Below, piece after piece: positions 27,974 through 37,815 of a stretch of 37,815 bases of DNA. The position numbers were made by a program, and so were the translations under genes. The notes below the pieces were generated by a model that did no database searches, was not told the origin of the DNA, and saw only the letters and a list, made by a program, of their open reading frames with translations. This stretch comes from Candidatus Nanopelagicales bacterium (lineage in GTDB: Bacteria > Actinomycetota > Actinomycetes > S36-B12 > UBA10799). Numbering within the stretch: the stretch's first letter is position 1; each line of letters begins with the position of its first letter. The stretch lies in NCBI GenBank assembly GCA_030157755.1, contig JAOAUD010000165.1:1-37815 (forward strand), written 5' to 3'.

Positions 27974-29272
27974 ATGCGGCTGTCACTTGTCGCCAAGCGG
28001 CGATTGTTGGTGTTGATCCTCGCGATCGGTGCTGTCTTGGCAGTGGTGTTGGCAGTCACGCGTTTCGACCCGATCGCGACTACTGGTGGCGCGCCGGTCA
28101 GCCTGCTGAACTCGCCGGACTTGGCCACTGTCGGAGCGGACAAGAGCGCACCGTTCTACAACCCAAAGCCGGTCGCCGAATACACGCTGCCCGGAACTGT
28201 GCGTCGGGTTGAGGACGTTGCCGGAGCGCCCCCGGGTATCAAGGTCCAGCGGATGGTCTACGTGTCTCAAACCGCGGCAGGTGAGGCTAAGGAAGTCTCA
28301 GCGCTGTTTGCGGTCAAGGATGGCGCCCCGCCACCACCGAACGGTCGTCCACTCATCACAGTTGCGCACGGCACCAGTGGAGTTGCTCCCGGCTGTGGCA
28401 TCTCAAAGGAGCCCTTCCGGCTGGGCTCGAACGGCTACTTCTGGTGGTACTTCTACACCGAACCGTTGGTCCGAGCCGGATACGCAGTCGTGATGTCTGA
28501 CTACGGAAACCTCGGTACCCCCGGTGTGTCCGACTACATCGTGAAGAACGGAGCGGGAGCCGACGTCTTGAATGCCGCTCGCGCGGCTCTGAAGCTGGAC
28601 GTACGGGACATCGACGCGAACAAGGTGGCGATCGTTGGGCACAGTCAGGGCGGGTACAACGCGCTGGCCGCCGCCCAGATGGCTCCGAGCTACGCCCCGG
28701 AGCTGCCGATCAAGGGGACCGTGGCCCAGGCGCCGGGCTTGTTCCCGCCTGCGCCGCTGATGAAGGTGTTCCTCCAGATGGGGCCAGGCGCAGGTCCTGA
28801 CGGCACGGCGGACTTCGCGGCGCACCTGGCCGACGCCGTGGTCTCGTGGTCAGCGAACTACCCGAACGAAATCAAGCCTTCCGATGTGCTCACCGAAAAG
28901 GGTGTGCAAGCGCTCAAGACGGCTGAGACCAACTGCATCGTGGAAACACGCGCGCCGTTCGACGGGCCGTATCAGGACTTCGTGAAGCCGGACATTACTG
29001 CGAACATCGCCGGGATCGTTTCCAAGAACATGCCGGTGTACGACAAGTTTGCCGCCCCCGTGCTGATGCAGCAGGGTCTCAAGGACACGGTTGTGGTGCC
29101 CGGAGTCAATATCGCCGCCTACCGGACCTTCTGCGCCGAGGGATCAACCGTCAAGCTGGAGGAATATCCCAACGATGTTCACTCATCGGTCCTGCTAGCG
29201 GGATGGCCGAGCACTCTTGAGTGGCTCGACGGCAGGTTCTCCGGCAAGCCTGCGCCGTCTACCTGCCAATAG
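27974..29272 (+). CDS. Secreted/anchored alpha/beta hydrolase, secretory lipase-like
   Basis: ORF 27941..29272; likely start ATG 27974 (MRLSLVAKRRLLVLILAIGAVLAVV signal/anchor). Nucleophile elbow GHSQGGYNAL, VMSDYGNLG, LMQQGLKDTVV. Confidence 0.82.
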   Translation: MRLSLVAKRRLLVLILAIGAVLAVVLAVTRFDPIATTGGAPVSLLNSPDLATVGADKSAPFYNPKPVAEYTLPGTVRRVEDVAGAPPGIKVQRMVYVSQTAAGEAKEVSALFAVKDGAPPPPNGRPLITVAHGTSGVAPGCGISKEPFRLGSNGYFWWYFYTEPLVRAGYAVVMSDYGNLGTPGVSDYIVKNGAGADVLNAARAALKLDVRDIDANKVAIVGHSQGGYNALAAAQMAPSYAPELPIKGTVAQAPGLFPPAPLMKVFLQMGPGAGPDGTADFAAHLADAVVSWSANYPNEIKPSDVLTEKGVQALKTAETNCIVETRAPFDGPYQDFVKPDITANIAGIVSKNMPVYDKFAAPVLMQQGLKDTVVVPGVNIAAYRTFCAEGSTVKLEEYPNDVHSSVLLAGWPSTLEWLDGRFSGKPAPSTCQ

Positions 29273-29323
29273 AGTCCCAGACATGAGTCTCGAGCATGTC
29301 GGTTGCCTCATCGGAGGATCGCA

Positions 29324-29893
29324 GTGACCTTTGCCTGGTTCTTCTTTGCGGTGGTGTCGGGCGCGGCATTCGTCAGCACCTTGACCAGCTTGACCAAGGC
29401 GCTCAAGAATCGCTACGACCTCAAGCCGTATCCAGCGGCGATCGTGTGGCGCTTCTTTCTGCTCGTGCTGATTCTGGAGATCTGGGTTGCGACGGCACAC
29501 GTTGCGAGCTCGGACCGGACCAATATCGGGCAGTTTGCGATGTTCCTTGTGCTGCCCGTGGGAGTTCTGGTACTTGAGGAACTCGTCGACTACACCAGCG
29601 ATGAAGAACTCGATGCGCAGTCCTATTTCAACCGCCAGCGGGTGCCGTTCTTCACGGTCTTGGTGGCATTGCCGATCTTGAGCATCTTGCGTCAGATGTT
29701 CCTCGGTGAGCTCCAATTGGATGGGGACCTGTGGTTCCAGATCGCCCTGATTGTGGCGGCCGGAACTGGCTTCTTCATCCGTAGTCGCCGAGGTGACACG
29801 GTTCTCGCATTGGTGATGCTCGCGCTGATCGTCGTCTATCTCGGCGTCGAATACCCGAACGTGAGCGTCGAAAAATCCTTCGAACTCCCGTAA
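29324..29893 (+). CDS. Hypothetical membrane protein
   Basis: ORF 29303..29893; likely GTG start at 29324 preceded by GGAGG; multiple hydrophobic helices. Confidence 0.65.
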   Translation: MTFAWFFFAVVSGAAFVSTLTSLTKALKNRYDLKPYPAAIVWRFFLLVLILEIWVATAHVASSDRTNIGQFAMFLVLPVGVLVLEELVDYTSDEELDAQSYFNRQRVPFFTVLVALPILSILRQMFLGELQLDGDLWFQIALIVAAGTGFFIRSRRGDTVLALVMLALIVVYLGVEYPNVSVEKSFELP

Positions 29894-29948
29894 TCATTGC
29901 GATTCCGCAGAGTTTGCGGTGCTGGCAAACTGCCAATCGGGCGGACAC

Positions 29949-29968
29949 GGAAACACATTCGTAACAAA
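29949..29968 (+). promoter_or_regulatory. GlnR-like motif upstream of amtB1 (GGAAACACATTCGTAACAAA)
   Basis: GAAAC-n6-GTAAC (fits AC-n9-AC); 14/20 identical to the motif upstream of amtB2. Confidence 0.45.
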
Positions 29969-30011
29969 AATCGGGTTTAGGCAACTGAAACGAAACGAAC
30001 TCGCCCACATC

Positions 30012-30027
30012 GTCACCTGCGCGAAAC
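30012..30027 (+). promoter_or_regulatory. Second GlnR-like box upstream of amtB1 (GTCACctgcgcGAAAC)
   Basis: Exact match to gTnAc-n6-GaAAc, 79 nt before the amtB1 ATG. Confidence 0.5.
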
Positions 30028-30105
30028 GCTCACAGCGATCGCAAGTAACAGCCGCAACGCAATGTTGCTCCTGTCATCCCGGAGGGGGAACGAAAGGAGC
30101 ACAAC

Positions 30106-31787
<1,682 letters not shown>

Positions 31788-31887
31788 ACCGCACCGCAAG
31801 GAACGCAGGTCCCACCTCCTGGGGTGGATCTGCCACCAGGGCGGGGTCGCCTGCAGTGTGAGCGCAGGCGGTCCCGCCGGGTGACAA

Positions 31888-31928
31888 GACTCAGGGCCCA
31901 CCTTCTCCCGACTGGTGGGCCCTGAGTC
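31888..31928 (+). terminator. Strong hairpin between module 1 and module 2
   Basis: GACTCAGGGCCCACC-ttctcccgact-GGTGGGCCCTGAGTC: perfect 15-bp stem, 11-nt loop, no U-tract. Confidence 0.65.
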
Positions 31929-31970
31929 GAGTCATTTCGGCTCGCGGAAGTGGTTCAAATTCAGACAATC

Positions 31971-31990
31971 GTTAACACGGCTGTAACAAA
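31971..31990 (+). promoter_or_regulatory. GlnR-like motif upstream of amtB2 (GTTAACACGGCTGTAACAAA)
   Basis: TTAAC-n6-GTAAC (AC-n9-AC); shares GnnAACACnnnnGTAACAAA with the amtB1 upstream motif. Confidence 0.45.
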
Positions 31991-32060
31991 CGACATCTTT
32001 GTGTAATCAGGACAGTGCAGGCTCCGGCGAGGTTTACGCACCACCGAGTCGGGAGAACTC

Positions 32061-33778
<1,718 letters not shown>

Positions 33779-33780
33779 CT

Positions 33781-36093
33781 ATGGACTATCCCAGCGCTCG
33801 ATCCGAACTGCTGAGCCGACCAGGGCGGCCGACTGCCGCCCGGCGGCGGGCGCTGGTGGGCCTGACTGACGACTGGTTGCAAGGGCTCTTCGCCGAGGCC
33901 GGTGCTGACCCGCAGAAGACGGCCTTGGTCGCGGTCGGGGGCTACGGCAAAGGCAATCTGGCGCCTGCCAGTGACCTCGACCTTGTTCTGCTGCACGAGC
34001 CGCGCGCCGACGTGGTCGGTGTAGCCGACAAGATTTGGTATCCCATCTGGGACGCAGGGATGCGCCTCGACCACAGTGTTCGCACTGTTCCTGAGGCCCG
34101 GCGACTTGCCGGTCAAGACCTCAAGGTTGTCCTCGGGATTCTGGACGTCCGCACAATTGCTGGCTCGGAAGAGCTGACTGAGTCCTTGCGCGCGGCGGTC
34201 TTGCAGGACTGGCGAGCGTTGGCACCACGGCGGCTTTCGGAATTGCGGGAGGTCGTGGATTACCGGGTGGAACGCAGTGGCGAGTTGCCGCATCTCCTGG
34301 AGCCCGATCTCAAAGAGTCGTATGGCGGGTTGCGGGATCTGACAATCCTGCGTGCGATCTCAGCGTCGTGGGTCGCGGACGCACCACACCAGGCACTCGA
34401 TGTTCACGCCGAAGCACTTCTGGACGTTCGCGACGGATTGCACACGGTGACCGGCCGCCACGGTGACAAGCTGACGCTGCAGGAGCAGCCACCGGTTGCG
34501 GCGCTGTTGGACGACCTCGATCCGGACGTGCTGCTTCGCCGGGTCTCGGCGGCGGGTCGCGCGATTGCGTACGCCAACGACGAGGCCTGGTACCGAGTGG
34601 GGCGCGCAACCGCATCGAGGCGGTCGCTGAACCCCGTCAGGCGATTGCGGTCCACGCGTCCTGAGCGGGCCCCGTTGGCTGAAGGGGTCGTCGTTCAAGA
34701 CGGAGAGGCAGTCCTCGCCGTAGATGCCCGACCGGATCGAGACCCCGTCCTGTTGTTGCGTGCCGCCGCTGCGGCTGCCCAGGCCGGGTTGCGATTGAGT
34801 CCCTACGCCGTGGCACGACTGGCCTCGGAGAGCGCACCACTGCCTGAACCCTGGCCAATCGCGGCGAGAGATTCCCTGATTTCACTTTTGGGTGCCGGAC
34901 GCGCTGCAATCCCGGTCTGGGAAGCGCTTGATCAGGCAGACCTCATCAGCCGTCTGATCCCGGAGTGGAAGGTCGTGCGTAGTGCTCCACAGCGCAACCC
35001 CGTTCACCGCTTCACCGTGGATCGCCATCTGGTCGAGACCGCGGTTAATGCCTCCTCGCTGACGCGCGAGGTCTCGCGACCCGACCTGTTGCTGGTCGGC
35101 GCACTGCTGCACGACATCGGTAAAGGCCAGGCCGGTGACCACACCGAAGTGGGCGTCCGAATTGTCAGCGAACTGGCGCCGCGGCTGGGTTTTGATGCCC
35201 AAGACAGCGCGGTGCTCGTCGACATGGTCGCTTACCACCTGTTGCTTCCCGACACCGCGACCAGGCGTGATCTTGCCGATCCAGCAACGGCGGCTGCAGT
35301 CGCTGCAGCGGTCAAGACTCCACTGGTCCTGGAGTTGCTGGACTGCTTGACTCGCGCCGATGCAGCGGCGACGGGACCGGCCGCGTGGAGTCAATGGAAG
35401 GCGAGCCTGGTGACTGAGTTGGTTGGTCGCACTCAGGCCGCATTGGACGGTCGACCTGAACCTGCTCGTCCTGCCCTGACGCCCTCCCAACGCGAATTAG
35501 CGACGGGCGAAGGAGTGCAGGTCCTCATTGAACCGGGCGAAGGCGTGTGGTGGGTCACCGTCGCGGCCGATGACCGACTCGGTCTTCTTGGTCAGGTCGC
35601 CGGGGCGCTGGCAGTGAATCGGCTTGCGGTGCGGTCGGCCCGGACGGAGACCTTGGGCAATCGAGCGGTCACGGTGTGGTCCGTGCAGCCGGAGTTTGGC
35701 GAGCCGCCCACCTTGGATCTGCTGCGAGAGGACATTCGCCTGGCGCTGTCGGGAGGGCTGGACATCGACAGCAAGCTTCATGCTCGAGCCGCCGCCTACC
35801 GCCGCGTTGGTACTCGGCGACCCGCGCCCGCTCAGTTCAAGTTGGTTGCTGATGCATCCGACCGGGCGACGGTGATTGAGGTTCGCGCCCAGGATGCGCC
35901 AGGACTCTTGCGGACGATTGCTCACGCGATTTCATCCGTGAGCATCTCGATTGAAGCAGCCCAAGTGGCAACGCTGGGCTCTGATGTTGTTGACGTGTTC
36001 TACGTGCTCGCACAGGGCGAACCGTTGAACATGGCACAGGTAACCCTGGTCCGATCTGTGGTGCTCGAAGCACTGGCCGGGTCGGACGGGTAG
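33781..36093 (+). CDS. glnD: [Protein-PII] nucleotidylyltransferase GlnD
   Basis: ORF 33712..36093; likely start ATG 33781. NTase GGYGKGNLAPASDLDLVLLH, HD domain ALLHDIGKGQAGDHTEVG, two C-terminal ACT-like regions. Confidence 0.95.
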   Translation: MDYPSARSELLSRPGRPTAARRRALVGLTDDWLQGLFAEAGADPQKTALVAVGGYGKGNLAPASDLDLVLLHEPRADVVGVADKIWYPIWDAGMRLDHSVRTVPEARRLAGQDLKVVLGILDVRTIAGSEELTESLRAAVLQDWRALAPRRLSELREVVDYRVERSGELPHLLEPDLKESYGGLRDLTILRAISASWVADAPHQALDVHAEALLDVRDGLHTVTGRHGDKLTLQEQPPVAALLDDLDPDVLLRRVSAAGRAIAYANDEAWYRVGRATASRRSLNPVRRLRSTRPERAPLAEGVVVQDGEAVLAVDARPDRDPVLLLRAAAAAAQAGLRLSPYAVARLASESAPLPEPWPIAARDSLISLLGAGRAAIPVWEALDQADLISRLIPEWKVVRSAPQRNPVHRFTVDRHLVETAVNASSLTREVSRPDLLLVGALLHDIGKGQAGDHTEVGVRIVSELAPRLGFDAQDSAVLVDMVAYHLLLPDTATRRDLADPATAAAVAAAVKTPLVLELLDCLTRADAAATGPAAWSQWKASLVTELVGRTQAALDGRPEPARPALTPSQRELATGEGVQVLIEPGEGVWWVTVAADDRLGLLGQVAGALAVNRLAVRSARTETLGNRAVTVWSVQPEFGEPPTLDLLREDIRLALSGGLDIDSKLHARAAAYRRVGTRRPAPAQFKLVADASDRATVIEVRAQDAPGLLRTIAHAISSVSISIEAAQVATLGSDVVDVFYVLAQGEPLNMAQVTLVRSVVLEALAGSDG

Positions 36094-36096
36094 CCT
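36091..36096 (+). promoter_or_regulatory. Candidate leaderless -10 (TAGCCT) for ffh
   Basis: TAGCCT 6 nt before GTG 36103; its first three bases are the glnD stop codon. Confidence 0.35.
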
Positions 36097-36102
36097 TGCC
36101 GG

Positions 36103-37671
36103 GTGTTTAACGCGCTGTCCGACCGCCTATCCGCGACGTTCAAGAACCTACGCGGAAAGGGTCGCCTATCTGAAGCTGACGTCGACGCGGCCGTTCGGGA
36201 GATCCGGACTGCCTTGCTCGAGGCCGACGTCTCGTTGCCGGTTGTTCGCGGGTTCTGTGCGCGGGTCAAGGAGCGGGCGCTCAGCTCTGAAGTCAGTGGG
36301 GCTCTGAATCCAGCCCAGCAGGTCGTCAAGATCGTGCACGACGAACTTGTCACCGTTCTCGGTGGCGAGACCCGCCGACTTCGCTTCGCGAAGCACCCAC
36401 CGACAGTGATCATGCTTGTCGGACTCCAGGGTGCTGGCAAGACCACGCTCGCCGGAAAGCTCGCAAAGTGGCTCGATGGTCAAGATCACCGGACGCTGCT
36501 CGTTGCTGCGGACCTGCAGCGACCGAACGCTGTTGATCAATTGAGCGTGGTTGCGGAGCGCGCGGGTGTTGGCATCTACGCCCCCCAGCCCGGCAACGGG
36601 GTGGGTGACCCGGTATCCGTCGCGCGGGACAGCCTCGTCTACGCCAATGACAATGCCTACGACGTAGTCATCGTTGACACTGCGGGACGACTAGCCATTG
36701 ACGAAGAACTCATGGCCCAGGCGCGTGGGATCCGCGACGCCGTCGAGCCCAATGAAGTCCTCTTCGTAGTCGACGCGATGATCGGACAGGACGCAGTCAA
36801 AACGGCCGTCTCGTTCGAGGAAGGCGTCGGATTTGATGGCGTCGTCCTCACGAAGCTTGACGGTGACGCTCGCGGTGGAGCGGCGCTGTCCGTACGGGAA
36901 GTGACCGGACGACCGGTCATGTTCGCATCCACAGGCGAAAAGCTTGAGGACTTCGAACAGTTCCATCCCGATCGCATGGCTTCGCGCATTCTCGACATGG
37001 GCGACATGCTGACTCTCATCGAGCATGCCGAGAAGGCATTCGACGAGAAGCAGGCCGCCGAGATTGCGCGGAAGTTCGAAGCAGGTGACGAGTTCACCCT
37101 GGAAGACTTCCTGCAACAGATGCAGGCTATGAAGAAGATGGGCTCGCTGACGAAGCTCATGGGCATGATGCCCGGGATGGGCGACATCAAGAAGCAACTT
37201 GAACAGGTCGACGACCGCGACATTGATCGAATCGCCGCGATCATCCAGTCAATGACGCCACAAGAGCGGACGCACTCAAAGATCATTGACGGATCTCGGC
37301 GAGCTCGCATCGCCAAGGGCTCGGGAGTCCAGGTGAGCGAGGTCAACAATCTGCTGACCCGATTTGCAGAAGCCCAGAAAATGATGAAGCAGATGGGCAA
37401 AGGCGGGGGAATCCCTGGCATGCCCGGCATGGGTGGCGGTAAGAAGTCTCGCGGACGCCAGGTCAGTCAAGGCAAAAAGTCGAAGAAGGGTCGCAGCGGA
37501 AACCCGGCGAAGCGGGCGGCGCAAGAGGCCGCGGCGGCCACCACTAGCAGCGCGGCGCCAGGTTCAGGGTTGCTCGGCGGGGGACTTCCGACCGGAGCGG
37601 ATGCTGCGAGTTTGGAAGGATTGCCACCGGAATTCCAACAACTCGTTGGCGATCCCGACAAGAAGAATTAG
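36103..37671 (+). CDS. ffh: Signal recognition particle protein Ffh
   Basis: GTG start; MFNALSDRLSATFKNLRGKGRLSEADVD, GLQGAGKTTLAGKLAKWL, DTAGRLAIDEELM, Met-rich M domain GMMPGMGDIKKQL. Confidence 0.97.
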   Translation: MFNALSDRLSATFKNLRGKGRLSEADVDAAVREIRTALLEADVSLPVVRGFCARVKERALSSEVSGALNPAQQVVKIVHDELVTVLGGETRRLRFAKHPPTVIMLVGLQGAGKTTLAGKLAKWLDGQDHRTLLVAADLQRPNAVDQLSVVAERAGVGIYAPQPGNGVGDPVSVARDSLVYANDNAYDVVIVDTAGRLAIDEELMAQARGIRDAVEPNEVLFVVDAMIGQDAVKTAVSFEEGVGFDGVVLTKLDGDARGGAALSVREVTGRPVMFASTGEKLEDFEQFHPDRMASRILDMGDMLTLIEHAEKAFDEKQAAEIARKFEAGDEFTLEDFLQQMQAMKKMGSLTKLMGMMPGMGDIKKQLEQVDDRDIDRIAAIIQSMTPQERTHSKIIDGSRRARIAKGSGVQVSEVNNLLTRFAEAQKMMKQMGKGGGIPGMPGMGGGKKSRGRQVSQGKKSKKGRSGNPAKRAAQEAAAATTSSAAPGSGLLGGGLPTGADAASLEGLPPEFQQLVGDPDKKN

Positions 37672-37815
37672 CGGTCCGTAGGGCCACGGTTGGTGGGTAG
37701 TGACCCCGCTGAGTCGTACGGGGTTGACGCCTCTGGCAGAATAGGACGGTCGAACCAAGGCTCGTGGCCCTCTCACCACGTAGAACTTGGATCCCGTCAA
37801 GGTTTTGCACGCGAC

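Noticed and set aside
36657-37430. 257-aa minus-strand ORF antisense to ffh
   Set aside because: Ser/Arg/Met-rich antisense frame of the conserved ffh gene; no independent evidence of coding.
37724-37781. TTGACG...GGCAGAATAGGAC and CGTGG..CCACG in the spacer after ffh, considered as an rpsP promoter/leader
   Set aside because: Spacing between the -35-like TTGACG and any -10-like hexamer is wrong (7-12 nt), and the downstream gene is outside the window.

Overview
This ~37.8 kb window is a gene-dense, high-GC actinobacterial chromosomal segment. It is mostly core metabolism, with no evidence of mobile elements, CRISPR, rRNA or tRNA. In order: PLP-dependent decarboxylase; a small HEPN-like protein of the SAV_6107 type; hemY/cgoX-like oxidase and coproheme decarboxylase (hemQ/chdC); msrB; an AlkZ-like HTH_42 protein; TetR; a small ORF and a PEBP/YbhB protein on the minus strand; a primase-polymerase plus ATP-dependent ligase pair (PrimC/LigC-like); RibD-like reductase; OB-fold protein; DUF3159 membrane protein; two TrkA/RCK proteins; a KimA/YdaO-like APC permease; aconitase; dxs; MASE1-PAS-GGDEF-EAL; an exported metallophosphoesterase, DUF4333-like lipoprotein and membrane protein operon; a membrane protein; a secreted lipase-like hydrolase; tandem amtB-PII / amtB-PII modules followed by glnD and ffh. 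The observations I rate highest are: (1) the second Amt carries Glu in place of the first pore histidine of the twin-His motif, while the adjacent paralogue keeps His; (2) a perfect actinobacterial LexA/SOS-box palindrome (TTCGAAC-ATGA-GTTCGAA) lies over the start codon of the HEPN-like gene; (3) both amtB promoters share a GlnR-like motif (GnnAACACnnnnGTAACAAA); (4) a KimA-like permease is adjacent to two RCK proteins with no TrkH visible. All family calls are from motif recognition by eye; no database search was run.
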